Assembly: GCF_021389975.1 (NCBI RefSeq) | Contig: NZ_CP089981.1 | Coordinates: forward strand, 1 to 64,000 | Origin: Fulvivirga ulvae | GTDB taxonomy: Bacteria; Bacteroidota; Bacteroidia; Cytophagales; Cyclobacteriaceae | DNA: 64,000 nt | Reading direction: 5' to 3' | Shown here: one piece after another, positions 34,985-44,194 of the stretch | Layout: each line of letters starts with the position of its first letter | How positions within the stretch are numbered: the first letter of the stretch is position 1 | The notes under the pieces: model-generated | Told to the model about the DNA's origin: nothing | The model's input: only the letters and a program-made list of their open reading frames with translations | Database searches by the model: none | Made by a program: the position numbers and the translations under genes

Positions 34985-36868
34985 CTATGAATGTAATGGT
35001 AGCCTGAATTTGAAAACGGAGCCTTTACCTGCACCTTCACTTTCGGCCCATATTTTACCGTTATGCCTTTTGATAATCTCGTAAGAAATATACAATCCCA
35101 ATCCAATACCTTTAAACTGATTGGTAAGGTTTCTTGAGCGGTAGAATCTACTGAAAAGCTGTGTGGCTTCTTCCTTGCTGATACCAATACCAAAATCTCT
35201 GACAGCCACCTCGAGTTCACCTCTTAATCTTAGAACGCTAATTACAACTTCATTTGCATCCGGGGAATACTTTACAGCGTTTGACAGTAAGTTAGTCATG
35301 ACCTGTTCTAAACGAATTTTATCACCAAAAATGGTAATGTTAGTATTACCCTCCACTTTAATTTTATGCTTTGAAGAATGTATTAAGGCCTGCTCCACAC
35401 TATCTTCAATTACCTCGCTGATTTTAAATGCTGTAAAAGAATATTCTATTTTACCGAATTGGATTTTTGAAACATCAAGTAAGTCGTTAATAAGTGTGGA
35501 TAGTTTGTTTACCTGTAAATTTGCCTTGCCAACAAGTTTATTTAACTGGTCATAGGAACCGGATTGTATAAGGTGCTCCATCAATTGTACAATCGCTTTA
35601 ACACCGGTCAATGGGGTTTTTAATTCATGACTGGCAATTCCTATAAACTCATCCTTTTGCTTTACCAGGTTTTCTTGTTCCGTAATATCCTGGAAAAACC
35701 AGACATAGCCATAGTTTCTGCCTCCATCACCATTTATCGGTGAACCATGGCGATAAAAAATTCTTCCATCTTTAAAATATAACTTTTCCTGGTTGATCTC
35801 TCTATTCTTATAGCATTGCAGTACCTTCTTTATAAAGTTTTCAGAGTCAATTAGTTGTTCTCGTGCAGTTTGTAGGGCAAAAGCATCCAATTGCGTATCC
35901 ATTATTTCTGCCGGGAACTTCCACATCCATGCAAACATTTGGTTGAATACCTCCATCTTACCTGAGGGAGCAACAACCAAAATGCCCAATGGCGATACTT
36001 CCTGTAAAGCTTTTAGCAAACTGTTTTGATATTGCAATTTAGCTTCGACATTTCTGAGGGCAGTTATTTCGGTGTTAGTGCCGAACCATTGAAGTGTCGC
36101 CTCTTCTCCGGTCTGGACCGGTACTACCCGAGTTAGAAATGGTCTAAATTCGCCATCAGCACCCTTGATTGGGAATACCATTTCAAATGGTACTACATTT
36201 TGTAGACTGGTCTTCCATTTTTCTACCACAACTGGGAGTATTTCAGGATCATGAACTGATTGCCAGCCCCAACCTTCCATTTGTTCGGGAGTGGTACCCG
36301 TATATTCGTACCATTGAGAATTATACCAATAGATCCAACCTTCCCGATCGGCCACCCAGCATAAATTAGGGATATTGTCGGCAAGCATCCTGAAACGTTG
36401 CTCACTTTCCTTCAGAGCTTTTTCCGCTTGTTTACGAGCGGTAATATCCTCAATGGTAGCTATTATATTCTGCGCCCTTCCTTGCTTATCTTTTATTACT
36501 GACAAGTGAACCTTTCCCCAAACTACCGATCCACTCTTATGTAAATACCTTTTTTCTTTAGTAAATTCATCCACTTCACCAGAAATGATTTTTTTTACTA
36601 TGCCAATATCATCGCTTCTCTCTTCAGGGTGAGTGATTTGCCTAAAATCTTTTTGTAACAGCTCTTCACGAGTATAGCCCAACATTTTTGTGAAGACAGA
36701 ATTCAAGTGTAACCACTTCCCATGCATGTCGGTAATAGACATTGCCACCGCGACTTTTTCGAAAATAGCCATGAATCCGACATCACTTCCTAGATTTAAC
36801 TGTTTCACAGTACCTTCATTCTCTTTTTTTCCAGATCGCGCATATATAATTTTAGTTGAAAGCGACAA
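34985..36868 (-). CDS. PAS-domain sensor histidine kinase
   Basis: A 627-residue cytoplasmic kinase with no membrane segment. It has three PAS units in order. The first (about residues 30-145) has MLGYTREELLQKDFRQITHPEE. The second (about 155-275) has NLCWVADREGWIYWYNSQWY. The third (about 285-405) ends with VWFFQDITEQ. HisKA follows near residue 418 (FIGIASHELKTPL, phosphoacceptor H), then HATPase_c with DKIRLEQVMTNLLSNAVKYSP, FGIGISKE and GIGLGLYIS. No receiver domain is attached and no response regulator gene lies next to it. It diverges from a 1509-residue hybrid kinase that shares similar PAS sequences (WYDYTGTSLD against WYEYTGTTPE), so both may have come from one ancestor. Confidence 0.93.
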   Translation of the reverse strand: MSLSTKIIYARSGKKENEGTVKQLNLGSDVGFMAIFEKVAVAMSITDMHGKWLHLNSVFTKMLGYTREELLQKDFRQITHPEERSDDIGIVKKIISGEVDEFTKEKRYLHKSGSVVWGKVHLSVIKDKQGRAQNIIATIEDITARKQAEKALKESEQRFRMLADNIPNLCWVADREGWIYWYNSQWYEYTGTTPEQMEGWGWQSVHDPEILPVVVEKWKTSLQNVVPFEMVFPIKGADGEFRPFLTRVVPVQTGEEATLQWFGTNTEITALRNVEAKLQYQNSLLKALQEVSPLGILVVAPSGKMEVFNQMFAWMWKFPAEIMDTQLDAFALQTAREQLIDSENFIKKVLQCYKNREINQEKLYFKDGRIFYRHGSPINGDGGRNYGYVWFFQDITEQENLVKQKDEFIGIASHELKTPLTGVKAIVQLMEHLIQSGSYDQLNKLVGKANLQVNKLSTLINDLLDVSKIQFGKIEYSFTAFKISEVIEDSVEQALIHSSKHKIKVEGNTNITIFGDKIRLEQVMTNLLSNAVKYSPDANEVVISVLRLRGELEVAVRDFGIGISKEEATQLFSRFYRSRNLTNQFKGIGLGLYISYEIIKRHNGKIWAESEGAGKGSVFKFRLPLHS

Positions 36869-36934
36869 AAGCCCTGCAAAATATATGAAGCAAGATGTGC
36901 AAAATTAACTAATATGCAACTATTAGAATAGTAA

Positions 36935-36942
36935 TATATTTG
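36935..36942 (+). promoter_or_regulatory. -7 element for the CheB-CheR hybrid kinase gene
   Basis: TATATTTG, an exact TAnnTTTG match, lies in the 195-bp gap between the divergent kinases, 122 bp before the start at 37064. No TTG is found at the usual -33 distance. Confidence 0.4.
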
Positions 36943-37063
36943 TAGGGGATATTATTTCAGTTAATAATTAATCCAAACGCTTTGTATAGAGAACTATGAA
37001 GTACCTTTTTTGTTTAAGGTAAGACATCAAAACCTTGTGAACTTATATGTTTAAAAGAGAGAT

Positions 37064-40000
37064 ATGGAACAGAAGCTGAAACTAACGGTTGGAATAGGTG
37101 CCTCTGCCGGAGGATTGAAAGTGTTGAAAGAACTCGTCAGTACCTTTCCCCCCGAGACTCCTATGGCTTTTATAATAGTTCAACACCTCGACCCTACGCA
37201 CGAGAGTGTACTCACCGAGCTATTAAGCAAAGAATCAACCCTATCAGTTCATGATGCTCAAAATGGTCAGGAAATAGAAGCTGGTCACATTTATGTAATC
37301 CCTCCTAATACTTATCTTGAAGTTAATGATGAAAAGATCAAACTGATCGATCCGAAGCATCCTCACGGCTTCCGAAAAGCTGTTGATCACCTGTTCCGTT
37401 CACTGGCCAACGACTGTAAAAATGAATGTGCCGGTGTATTACTTTCCGGGGCTGGCAGTGATGGAACGGCTGGATTGCGGATTATTAAAGCTGCCGGTGG
37501 CCTGTCTCTCGTGCAAGACCCAAATACTGCTGAACACCCTAGCATGCCTCAATCGGCTATAGAAGCGCACGTTGTAGATAAAATAGTTTCTATTAAAGAA
37601 ATCTATAAAATACTTGATAGCTACGTCAATCATGTCCTTTCTTTTGAGGGACAAGGAAAGGAAAGAAAACCTTTTATAGGTATTGACAACTTAGAGGAGA
37701 TTACCGCGATTCTTAAAGAGTATGCAGAATTTGACCTAAGACAGTACAAGCCAGCAACAATTCAGCGCAGGATTGCCAGGCGCATGAGTCTCACCGAAAC
37801 TATAAGATATAGTGAATATCTTCAAAAACTACGTAGCGATGAAAAGGAAAGGGAGCAACTGACGAAAGACTTGCTTATAAATATCACTGATTTTTTTAGG
37901 GACCCGGAAGCTTATGAAATATTAGAAGAGACAGTATTACCTGAAATAATCAATAAAGTTAGCTCAGAAAAGGACATTCGGGTATGGGTTCCCGGTTGCG
38001 CCAGTGGCGAAGAGGCTTACTCCATTGCCATCCTACTACTAGAGGTACTGGATAAACTAAAGAAAAAGAATGTTGTCAAAATATTTGCCACAGATATTGA
38101 TGAAGATGCCATAAAAACGGCGAGAAAAGGAATTTATCCGGCCAGTGTAGCGGGAGAAGTGCCAAAAAAAATCCTGGATAAATACTTTGTAAGGTATAAA
38201 AATTACTACAAGATAAAGGGGCAGGTTCGTGATCTTATTTCTTTTGCGACTCAAAATGTGGCTACTCATCCTCCGTTCTCCCATATCCATCTTGTAAGTT
38301 GCAGGAACCTGTTGATCTATCTTAAAAAAGAGGTACAGGAACGGGTATTGGATTCTTTTTATTTTTCATTGGAGGGTGACTCCTATTTATTTTTAGGTAG
38401 CTCCGAGTCCTTTGGGAACAGGTCACACTTTTTTAAACCAGTTTCAAAAAAATGGCGAATTTATAAGAAAATACCTGGCCTCGAAGAAAAAAGAAGCTAC
38501 CAAACATTCCACACGGGGAAACGAATTAAAAACAACACCGACCGACCTGAGACATTTAAAGTAGGCAAGGACCGGATTGCAATTACCCGGTCGGAAAGAA
38601 TACGAAAGTCAATATTGAAAGCTGTAGTTCCCCCTATGATAGTTGTTAATCGCGATAATCATGTGCTATACTATCATGGAGAGCTAAAGCCATATTTGAT
38701 TGTCCCTACAGGTGAACCGCGTCATGATATTACCCAACTTGTACTTCCAGAATTACGATCCCGATTGCGGAGTGGATTGTATAAGGTAAAGAAAAGTAGT
38801 GAAAAGCTTATTTTTCACTGTGACATCTCTTCTGAAAGCAAGCAACCTCATCATAAGAGGACAATTTGCCTTGAACTGATTCCTTTATACGATGAACACC
38901 TCATGGACGAGACTGTCGGTATAGTGTTTAAAGAACTTGATGAGGCTGATTATGAACATATAGAAGGGGTGACGAGCGCTGATGAAACACATGTAAGTCA
39001 AAACTTGGAATTGGAACTTGCCGAGACAAGGGAAGAGCTTCAGAATACTATAGAAGAACTTGAAACAACTACCGAAGAGCTTAAGGCATCACATGAAGAG
39101 GCTCTATCTACCAACGAAGAACTTCAGTCTGCCAACGAAGAGCTTGAAGCCAGCTCTGAAGAATTACGCTCTTTGAATGAGGAGTTAAGCACCGTAAATT
39201 CTCAACTAAAAGAAAAGATACAACAGTTGCAAAATGCCAACAACGATGTTGAGAACTTCTTTGCCAGTACAGATCTTCCTACAATATTCCTTAATCCGGT
39301 TTTGGAGATTCAACGGTACACCCCTGCCGCAGAACAACTTTTAAAAATGGGCCCTAAGGATATAGGTCGTCCAATATACTCTTTAGGTCGGGATTTGGTG
39401 GATGATGATCTTGCAGAGGAGTGTAAAAGAGTATTACATAATTTTCAGCCTATAAAAAAGGAGAAATGCTCTTATGATGGAAGGTGGTATATCCGACAGA
39501 TAACACCATATAGGACGGAGGAACGCAAAATTGAGGGAGTGGTACTGGTCTTTCAGGATGTCACCGAAATCAAAAACCTTTCCCACCGAGCAGAGGGACG
39601 CGAGCGGCAACAGGCTGTGGTGGCAAAACTAGGAATGCTGGCCCTTAACGGTACAGATCCTAAAGAATTGATGCACCAGGCTGTTCGACAAGTTGCACAT
39701 GTGTTGAACGCTGACTATTGCAAGGTATTAAAGTATCAGCCCGAACAACAGAACCTGCTTATGGTAGCTGGAATAGGATGGCAAGAAGGTTTGGTAGGTA
39801 AAGCTACTGTCCCCGATGATAGAGACTCTCAGGCAGGGTATACCTTAATGGCCAATGAGCCAGTGATCGTTAAAAAACTATCAGAAGAAAAGCGATTTAC
39901 AGGCCCTGATCTATTAATAAATCATCGGGTGGTCAGCGGCATGAGTTGCGTCATCAACCACTCCGACCCTCCGTTTGGAGTGTTGGGTGTACATAGCACA

Positions 40001-41593
40001 AAGCATGAAAAATATACCATAGATGACGCCAACTTTCTGGTATCAGTAGCTAATATGCTATCTACAGCAGTAAGAACAAAAGAACATCAGGAAAATCTTT
40101 ACAATAGTGAGGAACAGTTTAGAACTATGGCAAATGCCATTCCTCAGCTTGCCTGGATGACCGATGAAACAGGGTACATATTCTGGTACAATCAGCGATG
40201 GTATGATTATACTGGTACTTCGTTAGATGCAATGAAAGGTTGGGGGTGGCAGAAGGTTCATCATCCTGATCATGTTGACCGTGTGACCGAAAAGTTTGAG
40301 AAACACCTGGAATTGAAAGAGGAGTGGGAGGACATATTTCCTTTAAGAAGCGCTTCAGGAGATTACCGGTGGTTCCTCTCCAGGGCTATGCCTATTACCA
40401 ACCAAGAGGGAACTGTTATTCGCTGGTTTGGCACTAACACAGATATTACTGAACAACGAGAATTGGAAGCCTCCCTTAAGGACGCTGTAACACGTTTGGA
40501 AGAAACCGACAAACGAAAAAATGAGTTTTTGGCTATTTTAGGTCATGAATTACGTAATCCACTTGCTGTTCTTAAAGGAAGTGCTGAAATCGTGGAAACT
40601 GGAATTGCCAAATCAGAGGATGTAATCGACACTATGTCCAGAAGCATTAATACCATGACCAAACTTCTGGACGATCTGCTGGACCTATCCAGGGTATCAC
40701 GTAATAAAATAAGATTGCAATTAGAGCTGGTCAATGTCAGTGAAATACTTAGCAGTAGATTACTTACCATACATAGGCAGTGTGACATAAAAAATCAAAA
40801 ACTGGATCTGGATATTGAAAATGATCTTTATATCAATGCAGATCCTGCACGATTAGAACAGATTTTTTTGAATCTGCTAAGCAATGCTTGCAAGTACACA
40901 CCAGAGGGTGGTCAGATAAAAGTCAAAGCATGGAAAAAAGATAAGTATGTTTGTATTCAGGTTACAGATAATGGTTTTGGTATCCAACCTGATCAATTAA
41001 ACAGTATTTTTGAACCATTTTATCAGATTACTCCGGAAGGAACAGCTGCATCAGGTCTAGGTATTGGTTTGGCATTGGTAAAAAACCTTGTTGAATTGCA
41101 TGGTGGTACTATCTCAGTGGATAGTGGTGGATTAGGCAAAGGCACAACTTTTGAGATATGCTTTCATGTGGCTAACGGTAGTATCCAACTGAATCGATCA
41201 AAAGAAGATAAGACCCAAGCAGAAATACCTCAGGATATTGTAATTGTTTTAGTTGATGATAATCCTGATATTTTATCAACTTTTTCCAAACTATTGGAAA
41301 AACATAAGTGTAAAGTGTACTCCACGGACAATGGAAAAGATGCTGTAAAATTGATTCAGGATAAGGAACCAACAGTGGCATTTGTTGATATTGGATTGCC
41401 GGATATGTCAGGTTACGAAGTTGCAAGAGCGCTACGAAAAAGTGGCTACAAAAACTGTTTGATCGCCGCATCAGGTTATAGCCATAAAGAAGCACAGGAA
41501 AAAGCGATAGAAGCGGGGTTCAATCAGCATTTATCAAAACCTTACAGTTCCAAGGAAATAGGTCATATTTTGATTGAAAATAACGGCAATTAG
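37064..41593 (+). CDS. CheB-CheR-PAS-GAF-PAS hybrid histidine kinase with receiver domain
   Basis: A 1509-residue fusion. CheB methylesterase is residues 1-190, with its S-H-D residues in IGASAGGL, VQHLDPTH and GAGSDGTAG. CheR methyltransferase (about 205-470) has ITDFFRDP, VWVPGCASGEEAYS and SCRNLLIYL. A long coiled coil occupies about residues 645-735 (EELQNTIEELETTTEELK). A PAS (about 735-845), a GAF (about 860-1010) and a PAS (about 1020-1140) follow. HisKA lies at about 1150 (FLAILGHELRNPL), HATPase_c at about 1260-1370, and a receiver domain at about 1390-1505 (VLVDDNPD, phosphoacceptor D in FVDIGLPDMSG, lysine in HLSKPY). The combination lets methylation chemistry and phosphotransfer act in one molecule. 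All catalytic residues appear intact. Confidence 0.95.
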   Translation: MEQKLKLTVGIGASAGGLKVLKELVSTFPPETPMAFIIVQHLDPTHESVLTELLSKESTLSVHDAQNGQEIEAGHIYVIPPNTYLEVNDEKIKLIDPKHPHGFRKAVDHLFRSLANDCKNECAGVLLSGAGSDGTAGLRIIKAAGGLSLVQDPNTAEHPSMPQSAIEAHVVDKIVSIKEIYKILDSYVNHVLSFEGQGKERKPFIGIDNLEEITAILKEYAEFDLRQYKPATIQRRIARRMSLTETIRYSEYLQKLRSDEKEREQLTKDLLINITDFFRDPEAYEILEETVLPEIINKVSSEKDIRVWVPGCASGEEAYSIAILLLEVLDKLKKKNVVKIFATDIDEDAIKTARKGIYPASVAGEVPKKILDKYFVRYKNYYKIKGQVRDLISFATQNVATHPPFSHIHLVSCRNLLIYLKKEVQERVLDSFYFSLEGDSYLFLGSSESFGNRSHFFKPVSKKWRIYKKIPGLEEKRSYQTFHTGKRIKNNTDRPETFKVGKDRIAITRSERIRKSILKAVVPPMIVVNRDNHVLYYHGELKPYLIVPTGEPRHDITQLVLPELRSRLRSGLYKVKKSSEKLIFHCDISSESKQPHHKRTICLELIPLYDEHLMDETVGIVFKELDEADYEHIEGVTSADETHVSQNLELELAETREELQNTIEELETTTEELKASHEEALSTNEELQSANEELEASSEELRSLNEELSTVNSQLKEKIQQLQNANNDVENFFASTDLPTIFLNPVLEIQRYTPAAEQLLKMGPKDIGRPIYSLGRDLVDDDLAEECKRVLHNFQPIKKEKCSYDGRWYIRQITPYRTEERKIEGVVLVFQDVTEIKNLSHRAEGRERQQAVVAKLGMLALNGTDPKELMHQAVRQVAHVLNADYCKVLKYQPEQQNLLMVAGIGWQEGLVGKATVPDDRDSQAGYTLMANEPVIVKKLSEEKRFTGPDLLINHRVVSGMSCVINHSDPPFGVLGVHSTKHEKYTIDDANFLVSVANMLSTAVRTKEHQENLYNSEEQFRTMANAIPQLAWMTDETGYIFWYNQRWYDYTGTSLDAMKGWGWQKVHHPDHVDRVTEKFEKHLELKEEWEDIFPLRSASGDYRWFLSRAMPITNQEGTVIRWFGTNTDITEQRELEASLKDAVTRLEETDKRKNEFLAILGHELRNPLAVLKGSAEIVETGIAKSEDVIDTMSRSINTMTKLLDDLLDLSRVSRNKIRLQLELVNVSEILSSRLLTIHRQCDIKNQKLDLDIENDLYINADPARLEQIFLNLLSNACKYTPEGGQIKVKAWKKDKYVCIQVTDNGFGIQPDQLNSIFEPFYQITPEGTAASGLGIGLALVKNLVELHGGTISVDSGGLGKGTTFEICFHVANGSIQLNRSKEDKTQAEIPQDIVIVLVDDNPDILSTFSKLLEKHKCKVYSTDNGKDAVKLIQDKEPTVAFVDIGLPDMSGYEVARALRKSGYKNCLIAASGYSHKEAQEKAIEAGFNQHLSKPYSSKEIGHILIENNGN

Positions 41594-41722
41594 ATCCAGA
41601 GCTGAACCTCAACAAGTCGTAACGTCTATTTCATCTTAAAAGCAATCGGGATTACTATTCATATTTCACTTAAAATAACCAAGTAATATTTCATAACGCA
41701 AATAATTCCAACAATTTTCGGT

Positions 41723-41749
41723 ATATAGTAAGTTAACTTACTATATTTG
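41723..41749 (+). promoter_or_regulatory. MarR-type operator overlapping the promoter
   Basis: A perfect 24-bp palindrome spans 41723-41746 (half-site ATATAGTAAGTT). The -7 box TATATTTG at 41742-41749 overlaps its right end. The start codon of the MarR fusion gene is 19 bp further on. A perfect dyad covering the promoter in front of a MarR gene is strong evidence of autoregulation. Confidence 0.75.
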
Positions 41750-41768
41750 TACTTACAATTTAATAACC

Positions 41769-42644
41769 ATGTTTGATTACAATGATTTCCAGTTTAGAGA
41801 TGATAATGATAGTCCAGACTATTTTCTATGGCGGGTTTTCATTGATTGGCAGAACAGAAAAAACCTATTAATTGGAGATTATGGTGTCACCTCCCCACAA
41901 ATGACGGTATTGACTGCTATTTATTGGCTGATCCAGAATAGGCAAGAAACAATCCAAGTTGCTGTTGCTGGTGCCGCCCAAATGGACAAAATGACAACCT
42001 CAACCGTTTTAAGGACATTAGAAAAAAAAGGACTGGTAACTCGATCAGAACAATTAAAGGACACACGGACAAAAGTAGTTAGCTTAACCAAAAAAGGGTT
42101 AGAATTAACGGTTAAATGTCTAAAGCGAGTTAACGATTTTAATATAGACTATTTTTCAGCTTTGGGCCAATCAAAAGCTATGTTCATCAACATGCTGCAA
42201 CAAATTTTAATAATTAATAATATGCAAAAAGAATTCAAATCTACTTATGAAACTGAAATTGCCGCTCCAATAGAAAAAGTTTGGGATGCTTTGATCAATC
42301 CGGTAATTGTAAAGAAATACTTCTTTGGCTCGAATCAGGAAACAGATTGGAAAATAGGTAGCCCTATTCTTTGGACTGGAGAGTATGAAGGTTCATCCTA
42401 CACTGACAAGGGCTTTGTCATGGAATTTGTTCCCCATAGCAAACTTTCATACAGCTATTTAAGTAGTTGGAGCGGCTTGGAGGATAAACCGGAAAATTAC
42501 CTTTTGGTTACGTACCAAGTGAAAACAATAGAAATGGGAACAAAGCTGACTATAACACAATCTAATTATGATGAAGAAAAAGCAAAACATTCTTCTGAAA
42601 ATTGGGCTGTGGTAATAGATGGACTCAAGAAAATCGTTGAATAA
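41769..42644 (+). CDS. MarR-type regulator fused to an SRPBCC (AHSA1-like) domain
   Basis: A 291-residue protein. Residues 1-150 are a MarR winged helix: YGVTSPQMTVLTAIYWLIQN, AAQMDKMTTSTVLRTLEKKGLVTRSEQLKDTRTK with the wing, and VSLTKKGLELTV. Residues about 155-290 are an SRPBCC/START-like hydrophobic pocket: YETEIAAPIEKVWDALINPVIVKKYFFG, WTGEYEGSSY, LVTYQVKTIEMG and WAVVIDGLKKIVE. The join (LLQQILIINN-MQKEFKST) is in one frame with no stop. A ligand bound by the pocket could set repressor activity. The operator palindrome upstream is its likely binding site and the next SRPBCC gene its likely target. The family pairing is clear, the ligand unknown. Confidence 0.88.
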   Translation: MFDYNDFQFRDDNDSPDYFLWRVFIDWQNRKNLLIGDYGVTSPQMTVLTAIYWLIQNRQETIQVAVAGAAQMDKMTTSTVLRTLEKKGLVTRSEQLKDTRTKVVSLTKKGLELTVKCLKRVNDFNIDYFSALGQSKAMFINMLQQILIINNMQKEFKSTYETEIAAPIEKVWDALINPVIVKKYFFGSNQETDWKIGSPILWTGEYEGSSYTDKGFVMEFVPHSKLSYSYLSSWSGLEDKPENYLLVTYQVKTIEMGTKLTITQSNYDEEKAKHSSENWAVVIDGLKKIVE

Positions 42645-42717
42645 ATTAAGTGAAGGGTTAAGTGCATTCTGAACAATTAACAATAAAGAGCAACTTAGAA
42701 AAAATACTTTAACTAAA

Positions 42718-43179
42718 ATGGAGAACAAAATACCGGTCGTGGAAGCACAGATGCTTATCAGAAAGCCAATTTCAATAGTTTTTCAGGCGTTCATTGACCC
42801 TTCTATCACGACCAAGTTCTGGTTTAGTAAGTCTAGTGGAAAGCTTGAGACGGGTAAAACCATAACCTGGGAGTGGGAAACGTATGGAGTGTCCGATACC
42901 ATAAGAGTCAAAGAAATTGATCCTCAAAAGAAAATATCCGTCGAATGGGACAGCCCTGCAACAATTGTAGATTTTGTATTTACCCCCCTTTCGGATGAAG
43001 AGACATATGTAGTGATTAAAAACTATGGGTTTAGCCAAACCGGTGAAGATTTAATTCAAGCGATCAAAGACAACACGAGCGGTTTCACGACAGTGTTGGA
43101 TGGACTAAAGGCGTATTTAGAACACGGTATTAAACTAAATCTAATTGCCGACAAATTTCCTAATGAACACGGAAAATAA
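42718..43179 (+). CDS. SRPBCC (AHSA1-like) domain protein
   Basis: A 153-residue cytoplasmic protein made of one SRPBCC domain: VEAQMLIRKPISIVFQAFIDPSITTKFWFSKSSGKLETGKTITWEWETYG, then ISVEWDSPATIVDFVFTPLSD and TTVLDGLKAYLEHG at the end. It is the second SRPBCC in a row, after the MarR fusion, and starts 73 bp after it on the same strand, so it is likely controlled by that regulator. The pocket ligand or enzymatic role is unknown. Confidence 0.88.
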   Translation: MENKIPVVEAQMLIRKPISIVFQAFIDPSITTKFWFSKSSGKLETGKTITWEWETYGVSDTIRVKEIDPQKKISVEWDSPATIVDFVFTPLSDEETYVVIKNYGFSQTGEDLIQAIKDNTSGFTTVLDGLKAYLEHGIKLNLIADKFPNEHGK

Positions 43180-43249
43180 AGTGAGAATTTAGCAGGAAAA
43201 ATTATTTTAGGGAGATGGGAATTTTATAAATTCTATTGCCGATGTAGAC

Positions 43250-43444
43250 ATGTACGAAGACGCAAGGAGGGGGTCCGAGTCAATAATCCGAGCCTCTGAG
43301 AGGAAAGCGATCAACTTCACAAAGCATTGTAACGATAAAAGACACACCACTATGAATGGCTACTGCATAAGGTGCCAAGTAACAATAAAGTGTGATCCCC
43401 TAGCTCCCTATTGCAGAAGTTTTTATGGTTCCTGGTCTAACTAG
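43250..43444 (+). pseudogene. C-terminal remnant with a zinc-ribbon-like cysteine motif
   Basis: A 64-residue open frame with RRGSESIIRASERKAINF followed by GYCIRCQVTIKCDPLAPYCR, spaced like the C-terminal cysteine motif of some phospholipase-D-like Bacteroidota proteins (GYCIRxGxxIPFNPxxPxC). No upstream domain of such a protein is present. This looks like the tail of a lost gene. Identification is from pattern memory and needs a search. Confidence 0.4.
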
Positions 43445-43653
43445 GGAGATGAAACTATAATGAACGATGTTATCATGGCTGCGGAAAGGCGATTTCGACA
43501 ATATCAAAGAAGGCGCCACAATGCCCAGAGTGTTTTGAGCTAAATCCTGTTTATCCATGATAACATACAAAATACGCTTGTCGGTCAATTCCTTAAAAAT
43601 TTTGCAGAAAGACTGTTGACTATCCCCCAAGCTAATAACTTATATTCGCGACT

Positions 43654-43935
43654 ATGATCAACTTCTCAAATCGGTTACAACAAGATTTAACAATCGTTGA
43701 ATTAATTAAGCTTCTTAAATCTGCCTCTGGAGATATAAGCAATCCCACAACAGGGTACATCCTGGTACCTGCATCCCAGTTATCAGAAGCCTCAAAAGCC
43801 TCACGGGATACCATTAGCTATTGTGAAGAGCATCAATTTATTGAAATCAGGCCTGCTGGTAAAAAATGTTATGAGCTTCGAGTTACCGAAAAGGGGCTGG
43901 CTTTTTTCCGATCGCAACCTAAATCACTCCAGTAA
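43654..43935 (+). CDS. Small winged-helix-like protein
   Basis: A 93-residue protein. Residues 10-60 read as a helix-turn-helix (LTIVELIKLLKSASGDISN, then ASKASRDTISYCEEHQFIEIRPAGKK), and residues 60-85 form a beta wing (YELRVTEKGLAFF). There is no effector domain. It stands alone on the plus strand between the SRPBCC genes and the end of the long minus-strand operon, from which it is separated by about 170 bp of noncoding sequence. A regulator or a minor structural DNA-binding protein is possible. Confidence 0.55.
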   Translation: MINFSNRLQQDLTIVELIKLLKSASGDISNPTTGYILVPASQLSEASKASRDTISYCEEHQFIEIRPAGKKCYELRVTEKGLAFFRSQPKSLQ

Positions 43936-44107
43936 ATCAGACTGATAAGGAATTTACTATTAAACAGGAGCGGTATTTAGAGAGTAAGGCAAGAGACGGC
44001 TTATCGCGTTCATAATCCTTACTCTTTTTGCTTTTATGACAGCTACTTATTTGAAAAAATCCACTAAGTCTTCTTTGTTTTCAGAATATCCTTTAGTAAT
44101 GAATTGC

Positions 44108-44194
44108 TTATAGCATGAAGTTTTCCTGTTTCAGCTCTTCAATAATTTTATCAAGTTCCGTTAATTGTCGCCGAAGTTCATCTATGTCCACCAT
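44108..44194 (-). CDS. Possible 28-residue helical peptide at the operon's end
   Basis: An ATG at 44194 opens a 28-codon frame (DIDELRRQLTELDKIIEELK) that overlaps the last 17 bases of the ATPase gene in another frame. The product is predicted to be one amphipathic helix with heptad leucines and isoleucines, able to form a coiled coil. It fits the overlapping style of the operon. Its size makes it uncertain. Confidence 0.35.
   Translation of the reverse strand: MVDIDELRRQLTELDKIIEELKQENFML

Noticed and set aside
43400..43630. A 76-codon minus-strand frame
   Set aside because: No domain, no promoter, and it overlaps the remnant on the other strand.
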